Source: UBA2040 sp041674745
GTDB lineage: Bacteria > Bacteroidota > Bacteroidia > Flavobacteriales_D > Crocinitomicaceae
Direction: 5' to 3'
DNA: 64,000 nt
Assembly (NCBI GenBank): GCA_041674745.1
Contig: JBAYVD010000007.1
Span: 62,001-126,000 of the forward strand
Shown here: piece by piece, positions 17,584 to 26,315 of the stretch
How positions within the stretch are numbered: position 1 is the first letter of the stretch
How the letters are laid out: each line of letters starts with the position of its first letter
The notes under the pieces: generated by a model
What the model was told of the DNA's origin: nothing
Databases searched by the model: none
The model's input: the letters and a program-made list of their open reading frames with translations, nothing else
Made by a program: the position numbers and the translations under genes

Positions 17584-18407
17584 AAAATAAAGTAAATTTT
17601 CTATTCGCTGTAATATTGGTTTCCCTTTTTTCTTGTAAAAACGAGGAGCAAAAAAAAGTTGTTGCCGAGCCGAAGCCTGCAAAGGAATTTGAATTGGCTG
17701 AGGACAAATCTAAAATGGATTCCTTGGTGATGGACAATGGCATTAAAATTCATTGGATTCACAGAGGTGAGGGCGATAAAATTGTTTTGGCCGATTGCAT
17801 CAATATTGATTACAAAGTCTTTTTAACAGACGGAAAATTAATTGAGGGAAATCATTTGTTGAACAAACCCTCATTCCCCTTTATCGTTGGTTTTCAAATG
17901 CAGACGGAAGGATGGGATATTGCCATGGAACAATTAAAAATAGGGGATGAAGTAGAAATTTTCATACCGAGTAAATTGGCGCGAGGGGAAAAAGGCGTTG
18001 AAGGCATTATTCCGCCAAATGCGGATAATATAGTGTACATGAAGGCCATTGATAAGCGCAGACCAACCCGAGAAATCGATGGCAACAAAGTGTATGTTTT
18101 CGAAGAAAATCAAAAAAATAAAGTGAAATTCAATCGTGAAAACACTATTGTTTTCCATTCTATGACAAGTACGCCATCCAATCCAATGTATTTCAATTCC
18201 TTTCGGACCAATCAGCCTTTTACCATGAAAATGAAGGATGCGGGAATTGTCCCTGGTTTGAAAAAAGCGTTAAACAATGCTAAAAAAGCCGACAGGATGT
18301 ATGTGGTGGTGCCGCCTGAGGAAGCCTATGGTGCCCATGGGTACTTGGATATTGTGAAAAGTAATGAACCTCTATTATTTAATATCTTCGTGATGGACGT
18401 TTTCTAA
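17580..18407 (+). CDS. two-domain FKBP-type peptidyl-prolyl isomerase lipoprotein
   Basis: The 275-residue protein has a lipoprotein signal (FLFAVILVSLFSC). It appears to hold two FKBP modules. The first spans about 55-160 (CINIDYKVFLTDGKLIEG, then MEQLKIGDEVEIFIPSKLARG); the second, more divergent, spans about 165-275 (IVPGLKKALNNAKKADRMYVVVPPEEAYG, split here by function). The second module lacks a recognisable hydrophobic DG strand and may be inactive. It overlaps the GldI-like gene by 4 bases, so this looks like an ancient tandem duplication followed by an internal one. Likely a periplasm-facing folding factor for envelope proteins. Confidence 0.75.
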   Translation: MKNKVNFLFAVILVSLFSCKNEEQKKVVAEPKPAKEFELAEDKSKMDSLVMDNGIKIHWIHRGEGDKIVLADCINIDYKVFLTDGKLIEGNHLLNKPSFPFIVGFQMQTEGWDIAMEQLKIGDEVEIFIPSKLARGEKGVEGIIPPNADNIVYMKAIDKRRPTREIDGNKVYVFEENQKNKVKFNRENTIVFHSMTSTPSNPMYFNSFRTNQPFTMKMKDAGIVPGLKKALNNAKKADRMYVVVPPEEAYGAHGYLDIVKSNEPLLFNIFVMDVF

Positions 18408-18423
18408 ACCAATTTTAAAGTGC

Positions 18424-18431
18424 TAGTTTTG
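18424..18431 (+). promoter_or_regulatory. -7 box TAGTTTTG for the M23 peptidase gene
   Basis: TAGTTTTG matches TAnnTTTG exactly and lies 30 bases before the ATG at 18462. It is the same octamer as at 8413. No strong -33 element is obvious. Confidence 0.5.
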
Positions 18432-18461
18432 TAAACATTCGATTTTTAGATATTCCTAGAT

Positions 18462-19421
18462 ATGCTTTTTAAAACCCTTTTTACTTTCACAATTTGCGCA
18501 TTATTCACTTTACAATCCCTTGCACAAGAGGTTGTAGATACCATTCCAACTAAAAATGGAGCGATCGTTATGTTTTCCGATCGTACTTGGCAATATTTGG
18601 CAGATTTGGAATTCGATGGTATTTTAAATCAGCATTTGCATAGCATTGTTAGTTCTATTCCGGATGTAGATTTTATCCAAACATGGGACAACGAAGTTTG
18701 TTATACGTCTGATCGCCAAAATGATTTTTCTAAATTGAATGATACGCTTTGGTTGTGTTTATTATCTGATCAAGACGATGATTTTAAAATGCCGTTTAAT
18801 GGAACGGTCACTTCACGCTATGGTTTTAGAGGTGGTCGATACCACAATGGAATTGATCTTGATTTAGAAACAGGAGACACAGTGAAATCAGCTTGGTCAG
18901 GTAAAGTAAGATACTCAAAATTCAATGAAGGTGGTTTTGGAAATTTGGTAATCATTCGTCACAACAACGGGTTAGAGACGTTTTACGCTCACTTGAGCAA
19001 ATTGCTGGTAGTTCCCAATCAAAATGTTGTCGCAGGCCAGCCTCTTGGCTTGGGTGGTAATACAGGAAGATCGAGAGGTTCGCATTTGCATTTCGAAGTG
19101 CGTTTTTACGATGCCCCTATAAATCCGGAAGAGGTAATTGACTTTACCAATCACGAATGCAAAGGTGATAATTTGTTTGTCCACAAAGGTATTTTCCGCC
19201 CAGGAGCGAAACCAACGGATTTGGAAGAACACGGTGAAAGTCTTGACGAAGCCGCAAAAGTGGTTGTTTCACAAGCCAGAAAATACCACAAAGTTCGTCG
19301 TGGTGACACCTTAACACGCATTGCTGCAGCCAATCACACCACGGTTGCCCAAATTTGCCGATTGAATGGAATTAAAAACAGTTCGAACATTCAAATTGGT
19401 CGCTCTTTACGCGTGAAATAG
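18462..19421 (+). CDS. M23-family metallopeptidase with LysM domain
   Basis: This secreted, probably periplasmic, endopeptidase acts on peptidoglycan cross-links. The 319-residue protein has a signal peptide (LFKTLFTFTICALFTLQSLA). The LytM/M23 core holds the first zinc site in HNGIDLD (H-x3-D) and the second in HLHFEV (HxH), about residues 125-220. A C-terminal LysM domain follows (YHKVRRGDTLTRIAAANHTT onward, about 272-319), which binds glycan strands. All metal ligands are present, so it should be active and not an EnvC/NlpD-type activator. It has its own -7 box 30 bases upstream. Confidence 0.88.
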   Translation: MLFKTLFTFTICALFTLQSLAQEVVDTIPTKNGAIVMFSDRTWQYLADLEFDGILNQHLHSIVSSIPDVDFIQTWDNEVCYTSDRQNDFSKLNDTLWLCLLSDQDDDFKMPFNGTVTSRYGFRGGRYHNGIDLDLETGDTVKSAWSGKVRYSKFNEGGFGNLVIIRHNNGLETFYAHLSKLLVVPNQNVVAGQPLGLGGNTGRSRGSHLHFEVRFYDAPINPEEVIDFTNHECKGDNLFVHKGIFRPGAKPTDLEEHGESLDEAAKVVVSQARKYHKVRRGDTLTRIAAANHTTVAQICRLNGIKNSSNIQIGRSLRVK

Positions 19422-19488
19422 TAAATTGTTCAAAAAATTATTGATGCTGGATAGCATTTGCTATTAAAAAAAATGGTAAATTGTTGTC

Positions 19489-20385
19489 ATGCAATGCAAA
19501 TACCGTGTAATTCTTTCGATTGATGGAGGTGGAATTCGAGGGGTGGTTCCTTTGAGAATTCTTACGCACATTCAAGATCAAGTGGCTCAAATGGACGATT
19601 CCATTGATGTTTCTTCATGGGTCGATGTTTTTTCGGCATCGAGCACGGGTTCGATTATTAGCGGTGCTTTGATGTTGCGCAATGAAAACGGTCGCGCCAA
19701 GTTTACACCGCAGGAAATGCTCGATTTGTACCAAAAAAGAGGGCAGCAAATTTTCAGTAAAAACATCGGGTTGGATCCAGAACATTCCGTTTATCCGCTG
19801 AGCTTTGTGCTCAATCATTTTTTTGGAGGCATCAATATTGAACATTTACACAAACACTTTTTATTTGTATCCTATGATCTGAATTCAGATAGCCAATATC
19901 TTTTTACAGATACAGCAGACCGGTTTCGATCTTTGCCTTTGTCAAAAATCATGATTGCTTGCTCAGCTTTCCCTGGCGTTTATCCACCATTAAGTTTGGG
20001 TAATTTGTTACTTGCTGACGGGATTGTTGCTGCCAAAAACCCATCCGAACTTGCTTACAATTATGCGAAAATGTTTTACCCGAATGACCCAATTATTTTA
20101 ATCAGCATCGGCACTGGGCAAAGTGAATTCAATGAAATGGATATCATCGACAAAGAAATGGAAGTGGTGCACAAGAATTTGACACAAATAAGCAAAGAAG
20201 ATAGCAATCTTTTGTATTATCGATTCCAACCTATTTTGAATGACCCTCCTGACTCAGAAGGGGATACAACCGAACAGAATATCAATTCTTTGTTGCGCGA
20301 TACTGAAAACTACATCGAGTCCAATCAAAATGAATTCAAACGACTTTTTTCCTTGATGCGAATTAAGGTTGAACAAATGGTTTGA
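19489..20385 (+). CDS. patatin-like phospholipase family protein
   Basis: The 298-residue cytosolic protein has the patatin oxyanion-hole motif near the N-terminus (SIDGGGIRGVVPLRIL). The nucleophile region is FSASSTGSIISGAL and the Asp of the catalytic dyad is in LLADGIVAAKNPSELA. The usual nucleophile elbow G-x-S-x-G reads A-S-S-T-G here, with Ala for the first Gly. Substitution at that position is conservative, so activity is plausible. The expected reaction is hydrolysis of acyl esters of lipids. No signal peptide and no neighbour suggest a pathway. Confidence 0.82.
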   Translation: MQCKYRVILSIDGGGIRGVVPLRILTHIQDQVAQMDDSIDVSSWVDVFSASSTGSIISGALMLRNENGRAKFTPQEMLDLYQKRGQQIFSKNIGLDPEHSVYPLSFVLNHFFGGINIEHLHKHFLFVSYDLNSDSQYLFTDTADRFRSLPLSKIMIACSAFPGVYPPLSLGNLLLADGIVAAKNPSELAYNYAKMFYPNDPIILISIGTGQSEFNEMDIIDKEMEVVHKNLTQISKEDSNLLYYRFQPILNDPPDSEGDTTEQNINSLLRDTENYIESNQNEFKRLFSLMRIKVEQMV

Positions 20386-20414
20386 TACTTAACAATACTT
20401 AACGTCTTTTCTAT

Positions 20415-20422
20415 TAACTTTG
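20415..20422 (+). promoter_or_regulatory. -7 box TAACTTTG for the bamD row
   Basis: TAACTTTG matches TAnnTTTG and ends 6 bases before the bamD ATG at 20429. A transcript from it would be leaderless or nearly so. It overlaps a TTG at 20420 that could otherwise be read as a start codon, which favours the ATG. Confidence 0.45.
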
Positions 20423-20428
20423 CCAGCT

Positions 20429-21229
20429 ATGAAATGGTATAGCCTAATTTTTATTCTGATTTTTTTGAGTTCCTGCGATGCTTACAACAAAACAATCAAA
20501 TCAGATGATTACGCCAAAAAGTTTGAATTGGCAGATAAATTATATTCGAGTGGTAAATTTACCCGAAGCGTAGTTCTATATGAGCAAATTTATCAACGAT
20601 TTCCAAAGACCAGTGAAGGCGAATTGGCTTATTACCGCATCGGTAAAGCCTATTACGAAGAAAAAGATTACTATTTGGCTGGTTACTATTTGGGTTCATA
20701 CAGTACGCGATTTCCGTATAGTATAAAATCGGAGGAAGCTTTGTTCTTATCCGCTATGTGCTCGGTGGCCAATTCACCCGAACCTTCTTTGGATCCAAAT
20801 GATACGGATTTAGCCATCAAAGATTTACAGCAATTTATAGACCGTTACCCCAATTCTTCGTTGATAGACTCGTGCAACAATACCATCGACCGATTGCGAT
20901 TTAAACTGGAAACAAAAGAATACAACAATGTGAAACAATATTCGAAAACAGAATATTATAGAGCCGCTGTAGTTGCTTCCATGTCGTTTAATGCAAAATA
21001 TCCCTTGTCGCAATTTCGGGAAGAAATTTGCTTTCTCTTGGTAAAGAATTCGTACTTATTGACAAAGAACAGTATTCAAACGAAAAAAATGGAACGAATT
21101 GAGGAAACTATTGAAAGATATCGTAACTTTGTAGCCGAATTTCCTGAGTCCAAATACAAAAAAGAAGTAGATTCTTATAGAGATGGAGTGGAGAAGGAAC
21201 TTCAAGAAATGAATATTGGAAACAAATAA
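20429..21229 (+). CDS. bamD: outer-membrane assembly lipoprotein BamD
   Basis: BamD is a TPR lipoprotein of the BAM complex that inserts outer-membrane beta-barrels. I start at the ATG at 20429 (MKWYSLIFILIFLSSCDAY). This gives a lipoprotein signal with lipobox LSSC and a 266-residue product of normal size. Outer_membrane lipoprotein/TPR repeats are visible, such as YSSGKFTRSVVLYEQIYQRF, AYYRIGKAYYEEKDYYLAGY and AIKDLQQFIDRYPNSSL. It begins the conserved bamD-rpoZ-coaBC-DUF4835-recN row, with rpoZ 3 bases downstream. Confidence 0.92.
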   Translation: MKWYSLIFILIFLSSCDAYNKTIKSDDYAKKFELADKLYSSGKFTRSVVLYEQIYQRFPKTSEGELAYYRIGKAYYEEKDYYLAGYYLGSYSTRFPYSIKSEEALFLSAMCSVANSPEPSLDPNDTDLAIKDLQQFIDRYPNSSLIDSCNNTIDRLRFKLETKEYNNVKQYSKTEYYRAAVVASMSFNAKYPLSQFREEICFLLVKNSYLLTKNSIQTKKMERIEETIERYRNFVAEFPESKYKKEVDSYRDGVEKELQEMNIGNK

Positions 21230-21232
21230 TAT

Positions 21233-21553
21233 ATGAATTTTAAAAACAGTTCAGCAGAAAAGTCAACAATTACAAGAGATACAGAAACTTTTGAAAAAGG
21301 TTTCGGTAACATCTACGAATCAATTGTTGCTATGGCAAAAAGATCCAACCAGATTAGTGCCGAAATGAAAGAGGAATTGACGCAAAAATTGCAAGAATTC
21401 GCTTCTTCAACGGATAATTTGGAAGAAATTTTTGAAAACCGCGAACAAATCGAGATATCTAAATTCTACGAGAAAATGCCGAAGCCGGTTGCTATGGCAA
21501 TGGATCAGATGTTGAAAGACGAATTGAATATCCGCAAAGGAGAAGACAAATAA
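21233..21553 (+). CDS. rpoZ: RNA polymerase omega subunit, Bacteroidota type
   Basis: The 106-residue acidic protein contains FGNIYESIVAMAKRSNQI, the helix shared with omega/Rpb6, and FENREQIEISKFYEKMPKP, which I recognise from flavobacterial RpoZ. Omega helps RNA polymerase assembly by holding the beta' subunit. The Bacteroidota form is divergent and longer than the E. coli protein at its C-terminus. Its position between bamD and coaBC is conserved in this lineage and supports the call. Confidence 0.85.
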   Translation: MNFKNSSAEKSTITRDTETFEKGFGNIYESIVAMAKRSNQISAEMKEELTQKLQEFASSTDNLEEIFENREQIEISKFYEKMPKPVAMAMDQMLKDELNIRKGEDK

Positions 21554-21558
21554 CCATC

Positions 21559-22758
21559 ATGCAAAATAAGCGAATTCTTCTTGGGATAACTGGAGGGATT
21601 GCAGCCTATAAAATTGCAAGCTTGGTTCGATTATTTATAAAAGCAGGGGCAGAAGTCAGATGTATAATGACTCCTGCCTCTTGTGATTTTATAACCCCCC
21701 TAACGCTGGCTACCCTTTCAAAAAATGACGTTATCCAAAGTTTTTGGAACGAAGAAACGGGCACGTGGTCCAATCATGTTGACTTGGGAATGTGGGCTGA
21801 TGTTTTTGTTATCGCTCCGCTTACGGCTTCGTCCATGAGCAAAATGGTACAAGGCAATTCTGATAATGTCTTGTTGGCCGCATATTTGTCAGCCAAATGT
21901 CCGGTTATAGCAGCGCCTGCGATGGATTTGGATATGTACCAACACCCAAGTACTTTAACCAATTTAGCCGCGCTAAAAGCGTTTGGAGTACAAGTAATTC
22001 CGGCCAATAGCGGTGAATTGGCAAGTGGACTGGTGGGCGAAGGACGAATGGCAGAACCCGAAGAAATATTCGATTTTGTTGAGTCGTTTCTGAATCAATC
22101 GGAAGATTTTACAGACAAAAGTATATTGGTTACAGCTGGACCAACCCATGAGGCAATTGATCCAGTGCGATTTATCGGGAATCAATCCACGGGAAAGATG
22201 GGGATTGCTATTGCCAATGCATTCTTGATGCGTGGTGCCAATGTTTGCTTAGTATTGGGGCCTTCCGCTGAAAAGTTAGAGCATCCTAATTTGGAATTGA
22301 TCCGAGTTACCTCTGCACTAGACATGTTGCAAGCCGTTCAAGATAAATGGTCAACGCAAGACATTGGTGTTTTTTCAGCAGCGGTGGCAGATTACCGACC
22401 GAAGGAAGTAGCTCAACAAAAAATCAAAAAGAAAGAAAACGAAATGGCCATCACTTTGGTGAAAAATCCGGACATTTTGGCCTGGGCGGGAAGCAACAAG
22501 AAGGATCAGCAAGTATTGGTTGGTTTTGCCTTAGAAACCAACAATGAAGAGGAGAATGCAGCTGAAAAATTGCGGAAGAAAAACTTAGATTTCATTGTCT
22601 TGAATTCCTTGAATGATTCTGGTGCAGGATTTGCGCATGCAACGAATAAAATTACTATCTTAGATAAGAACAATAAATCTGAATCTTTTGAGTTAAAATC
22701 TAAAACAGAAGTGGCAGAAGATATTTTGAACTATTTGAAAATAAACTCATTTAATTGA
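21559..22758 (+). CDS. coaBC: bifunctional phosphopantothenoylcysteine decarboxylase / phosphopantothenate-cysteine ligase CoaBC
   Basis: CoaBC makes 4'-phosphopantetheine for coenzyme A in two steps. The 399-residue protein has the FMN-dependent decarboxylase half (LLGITGGIAAYK; H73 in SNHVDLGMWAD) and a Rossmann ligase half (ILVTAGPTHEAIDPVRFIGN, about 191-210; NPDILAWAG, VGFALET). Two positions differ from the E. coli decarboxylase consensus. The PAMNxxM Asn is Asp in PAMDLDMY, and the ACGxxGxGRM Cys is Ser156 in ASGLVGEGRM. I believe these variants are common in Bacteroidota, but they merit an alignment. It is followed directly by the DUF4835 gene. Confidence 0.93.
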   Translation: MQNKRILLGITGGIAAYKIASLVRLFIKAGAEVRCIMTPASCDFITPLTLATLSKNDVIQSFWNEETGTWSNHVDLGMWADVFVIAPLTASSMSKMVQGNSDNVLLAAYLSAKCPVIAAPAMDLDMYQHPSTLTNLAALKAFGVQVIPANSGELASGLVGEGRMAEPEEIFDFVESFLNQSEDFTDKSILVTAGPTHEAIDPVRFIGNQSTGKMGIAIANAFLMRGANVCLVLGPSAEKLEHPNLELIRVTSALDMLQAVQDKWSTQDIGVFSAAVADYRPKEVAQQKIKKKENEMAITLVKNPDILAWAGSNKKDQQVLVGFALETNNEEENAAEKLRKKNLDFIVLNSLNDSGAGFAHATNKITILDKNNKSESFELKSKTEVAEDILNYLKINSFN

Positions 22759-22760
22759 TT

Positions 22761-23666
22761 ATGAATAAATTAATTTTTGTTTCCATTTTGATGTTTTCGT
22801 CGATTTTCGCGAATGCACAAGAATTGAACTGTCAGGTTGCTGTAGTTTTGGATGCAAAGCAAGAGTTTACTACGGTTGAAAAAGAAATTTTTGACCAATT
22901 GAAGCAAACAGTAACGGATTTGATGAATACCACACAGTGGACGAAAGACAAATTCAAAATAGAAGAAAGAATCAATTGCAATATTCAGATCCAAATAAAA
23001 AATAGCCCATCACCAGGCGTTTATTCAGGTTCCATGCAAATTCAGTCAACCAGACCAGCATTCAGCAGTTCCTACAATACAACGGTATTTAATTTTGAAG
23101 ACAATGACATTGAATTTGCCTACAGCAGAGGCGCTCAGTTGATATATGCCCCCAATCAATTTAGGGACAACTTAACCTCCATTATGGCATTTTATGCGTA
23201 TTTCATCCTTGGAATGGATTACGATTCATTTTCGTTGAAAGGTGGAACACCCTATTTTACAGAAGCACAAAATATCGTCATGAATGCGCAAACTTCCTCC
23301 GGCAAAGGATGGAGATCCAATGAAAATGGAAAGCGTAACCGGTATTGGTTGGTAGACAATATTTTACATCAATTATTTGAGCCTTTGCGCATTTGTAATT
23401 TTGAATACCACAGAAATGGCGTTGATAAAATGTATGAATCACTCGAAACCGCAAGAGCGAATATGTATGGCGCACTAAACAAATTGACAAAAGTCGTCGC
23501 TACACGACCCAACTCCTTGAATTTGTTGAATTTTTGTCAAGCAAAAAAGAATGAATTGAAAAATTTGTACGAAGATGCAGAATTGAAAGAAAAACAAGAT
23601 TTGGTGTCACTTATGCAGCGAATCGATCCGGCAAATGCTTCTAAATACGACGAAATTCTCAAATAA
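22761..23666 (+). CDS. porD: DUF4835 family protein, PorD-like
   Basis: The ATG at 22761 gives a 301-residue protein with signal peptide (KLIFVSILMFSSIFANAQ); a TTG two codons earlier overlaps the coaBC stop and is less likely. CQVAVVLDAKQEFTTVEKEI, FNFEDNDIEFAYSRGAQLIY and the YAYFILGMDYDSFSLKGG block are characteristic of DUF4835. The family includes PorD, reported to be needed for type IX secretion in Porphyromonas. It lies between coaBC and recN as in other flavobacteria. The symbol follows that family link and was not tested here. Confidence 0.8.
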   Translation: MNKLIFVSILMFSSIFANAQELNCQVAVVLDAKQEFTTVEKEIFDQLKQTVTDLMNTTQWTKDKFKIEERINCNIQIQIKNSPSPGVYSGSMQIQSTRPAFSSSYNTTVFNFEDNDIEFAYSRGAQLIYAPNQFRDNLTSIMAFYAYFILGMDYDSFSLKGGTPYFTEAQNIVMNAQTSSGKGWRSNENGKRNRYWLVDNILHQLFEPLRICNFEYHRNGVDKMYESLETARANMYGALNKLTKVVATRPNSLNLLNFCQAKKNELKNLYEDAELKEKQDLVSLMQRIDPANASKYDEILK

Positions 23667-25322
23667 ATGCTCTCAAAAATCTGGATCAAAAATTTTGCTT
23701 TAATTCAAGAGTTAAATTTTGATTTTCAAAAAGGCTATACCGTTATTACAGGCGAAACTGGATCCGGAAAATCAATTCTTCTCGGAGCTATCAATTTAAT
23801 TTTAGGCGAACGGGCTGACTTTTCACTCATTGGACCGGATAGCGACAAAACCATTGTAGAAGCTGAATTTTCGATTGGAAATTTGGGACTTCAACCTTGG
23901 TTTATAAACAATGATATCGATTTTGAACCGAATACCTTGGTTCGTCGGGAAATCAATCGACAAGGAAGGTCACGTGCTTTTGTCAACGATACGCCAGTTT
24001 CGCTACAACAAATTAAGCAGCTCACCGAAGGATTGATCAACATCCATTCACAACACCATACCATTGCACTTCGTGACAAAAATTTTCACCTAGAATTACT
24101 GGATGTTTTAGCGGGTATTGAAAAAGAAGTACTAGATTTTAGCGTTGATTTTCAAAAATTGAAACAGAAACAGAAAGTCTTACGAGAAGAAAAAGAACAT
24201 GTTTCCAAAGCAGAAGCAGATAAAGACTATTTGACGTTTCAATTGGAAGAATTGGCATCCCTTCATTTGGGAAACACAAATTACCAGAAAATAGAAGAAG
24301 AACTCGAGCAACAAGAAAATATGGAGAGCATCGTTTCTTCTTTGGATGCTATTCGTGGCACCTTGGACGATGAAAATGGGTCCATTGCCGTACTGAAAAT
24401 ATTAAAGTCGAAACTAGAAAGAAGTGCCATTGCCGATACAAAGCTGTCTGAATTGGTGCAAAGTTTGAATTCGGCCATTTTGGAATTGGATGATATTTCT
24501 TCCGAATCCAGCAATTATCTTGAACATTTGGAGAAAAACCCAGAACGAATTTTGGAATTGACCTCAAAATTAGATGCGTATAATCGGGTAATTCAGAAAC
24601 ACAAATGTACCAATCAGGCTGAATTGATGGAGTTGGAAACGACGTGGCACGCACAAGTTGATTTTTCCATTGAAGGTCAGGCGCACATTGATCAAATGGA
24701 ACTAGAAATTCTGAAGGAAACAAATCAATTGAATGGAAAAGCCAATCAATTGCATGATAAACGGACAAAGGCAGCAGTGAAAATCCAACAAGATATTGCA
24801 ACGCTTTTGGCGGAATTGAAAATGCCCAATACACAATTGGAATTTGATTTAAAACCAATCGAAGAATTTACGATAACAGGTAAAACAGCCGTTTCAATGT
24901 TGTTTTCAACCAACAAGGGTATGTCGGTTCAGCCGATTGAAAAAATTGCCAGTGGAGGAGAATTGTCTCGTTTGATGTTGGCCATTCAATGCTTGATATC
25001 AGAAGTGAAACAATTGCCGAGCATCGTATTCGATGAAATTGATACCGGTGTTTCGGGTGAAGTAGCACAGAAGATTGGAAGTCTTTTGCAGCGAATGGGA
25101 AATAACCTGCAGTTGATTGCCATTTCGCATTTGCCTCAAGTAGCTGGAAAAGCGATGACCCATATTTTGGTTGAAAAACAGGAGAAAGAGGGAAGAATAC
25201 TTTCCAGTTTGCGGCAATTGACACAAGAAGAGCGCATTCAAGAAATCGCTCGTTTGATGAGCGGTGAAGCTATTAATGAAGCTGCTTTGGCGAATGCAAA
25301 ATCTTTGATGGATCAACAATGA
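23667..25322 (+). CDS. recN: DNA repair ATPase RecN
   Basis: RecN is an SMC-like ATPase that acts on double-strand breaks with RecA. The 551-residue length is normal. The Walker A motif is TGETGSGKS near residues 28-36. Two long coiled-coil stretches follow, for example LEFQ..EELEQQENMESI-type sequence near 185-245. The ABC signature ASGGELSRLML and Walker B SIVFDEIDTGVSGEVA lie near 430-465, and ISHLPQVAG comes after. It starts immediately after the DUF4835 stop and overlaps the GSCFA gene by 4 bases. Confidence 0.95.
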   Translation: MLSKIWIKNFALIQELNFDFQKGYTVITGETGSGKSILLGAINLILGERADFSLIGPDSDKTIVEAEFSIGNLGLQPWFINNDIDFEPNTLVRREINRQGRSRAFVNDTPVSLQQIKQLTEGLINIHSQHHTIALRDKNFHLELLDVLAGIEKEVLDFSVDFQKLKQKQKVLREEKEHVSKAEADKDYLTFQLEELASLHLGNTNYQKIEEELEQQENMESIVSSLDAIRGTLDDENGSIAVLKILKSKLERSAIADTKLSELVQSLNSAILELDDISSESSNYLEHLEKNPERILELTSKLDAYNRVIQKHKCTNQAELMELETTWHAQVDFSIEGQAHIDQMELEILKETNQLNGKANQLHDKRTKAAVKIQQDIATLLAELKMPNTQLEFDLKPIEEFTITGKTAVSMLFSTNKGMSVQPIEKIASGGELSRLMLAIQCLISEVKQLPSIVFDEIDTGVSGEVAQKIGSLLQRMGNNLQLIAISHLPQVAGKAMTHILVEKQEKEGRILSSLRQLTQEERIQEIARLMSGEAINEAALANAKSLMDQQ

Positions 25323-26257
25323 AATGGTTTTTAGCCGAAAATTTCAAAATGGATTGCCCTTCGATTGAATTTGGTGAAAAAGCTTTATTTCTCGGAAGTT
25401 GTTTCGCTCAAAATATGCTGGAAAGAGGAAAGATGGTGGGAATGGACTTCCAATCTACTGATTTTGGAACTCTTTTTCATCCTTTGCCTATCGCACGGAT
25501 CCTTTCTGAATCAATCACAGAAATCAATGAATTTCGGATTGTACAAAACAACGGTACTTTTTCGTCTTTTGATTCCTCCACGAAACTCAATGCAGCTACT
25601 GAAGAAGAAATGAAAGTGAAGTTGACAAGCGAGAAAGCGAAGTTAAAGACGAATTTATCAGAGGCGAAGTACTTGTTCATTACTTTTGGAAGTGCCATGG
25701 CCTACAAGCTCATGGATGAAGAATATGTGGTTTCGAATTGTCACAAGTTGCCCGCTAGCCAGTTTAGAAAAGATTTGAGTGAATTGGATGAGCTGAATGC
25801 AATTTACCAAAAACTAATTCACCAAATTAAAACCATCAATTCCACTATTCAAATTGTATTTACGGTAAGTCCTGTTCGTCATTCCAAAGAAGGTTTGGTA
25901 GAGAACAACCGCAGCAAAGCACGACTTTTATTACTCTGTGAAGAACTGGAAAAGTTGGACAACGTTCATTACTTTCCGGCGTATGAAATGGTGATAGATC
26001 AGTTGCGCGACCATCGGTTTTTCGCAGAAGATTTGGTGCATCCGAATGAACAAGCAATTGACTTTGTTTGGACTAAATTTCAGGACCTATTCTTTAAGGA
26101 AGCCACGGTGAAATTGGCCAAGGAGGTCAAGAACAAACGGATGTTTTTTCAACACAAAACGATCCAACCCACAAATCATCGGAACATACAACTACGGGTC
26201 GAAAAAGAAGCTGAGTTGAAGCTATTTTTAAAAGAAAATCCTCAAATTATCTGGTAA
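25319..26257 (+). CDS. GSCFA domain protein
   Basis: The 312-residue protein carries the defining motif LFLGSCFAQNM near residue 26. Later come YLFITFGSAMAYKL and FTVSPVRHSKEG, then a late DLVHPNEQAIDFVW block. The order G-S-C, S-P-V-R-H and D-x-x-H-P resembles SGNH/GDSL hydrolases, so an esterase-like fold is likely, but the substrate is unknown. It overlaps recN by 4 bases and ends the bamD row at a bidirectional terminator. Confidence 0.85.
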   Translation: MKWFLAENFKMDCPSIEFGEKALFLGSCFAQNMLERGKMVGMDFQSTDFGTLFHPLPIARILSESITEINEFRIVQNNGTFSSFDSSTKLNAATEEEMKVKLTSEKAKLKTNLSEAKYLFITFGSAMAYKLMDEEYVVSNCHKLPASQFRKDLSELDELNAIYQKLIHQIKTINSTIQIVFTVSPVRHSKEGLVENNRSKARLLLLCEELEKLDNVHYFPAYEMVIDQLRDHRFFAEDLVHPNEQAIDFVWTKFQDLFFKEATVKLAKEVKNKRMFFQHKTIQPTNHRNIQLRVEKEAELKLFLKENPQIIW

Positions 26258-26294
26258 AAAAATAGGACTACCTTTCGATTGTCCTTATTTTTTT
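26256..26294. terminator. bidirectional terminator between GSCFA and the anti-sigma-like gene
   Basis: An A-run then TAGGAC (26256-26268) pairs with GTCCTTA then a T-run (26281-26294), with a single bulge, over the loop TACCTTTCGATT. T-runs flank it on both strands, so it can end the plus-strand GSCFA transcript and the minus-strand gene at 26316. The GSCFA stop codon lies in its left edge. Confidence 0.7.
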
Positions 26295-26315
26295 AGTGGT
26301 TGGTTGTAATGTAAT

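Noticed and set aside
19421..19485. GTAAATTGTT direct repeats (19421-19430, 19476-19485) around a GATAGC/GCTAT hairpin
   Set aside because: Could be an operator of the patatin gene, but the sequence is A/T-rich and the hairpin has no T-run on either useful side; not enough to call.
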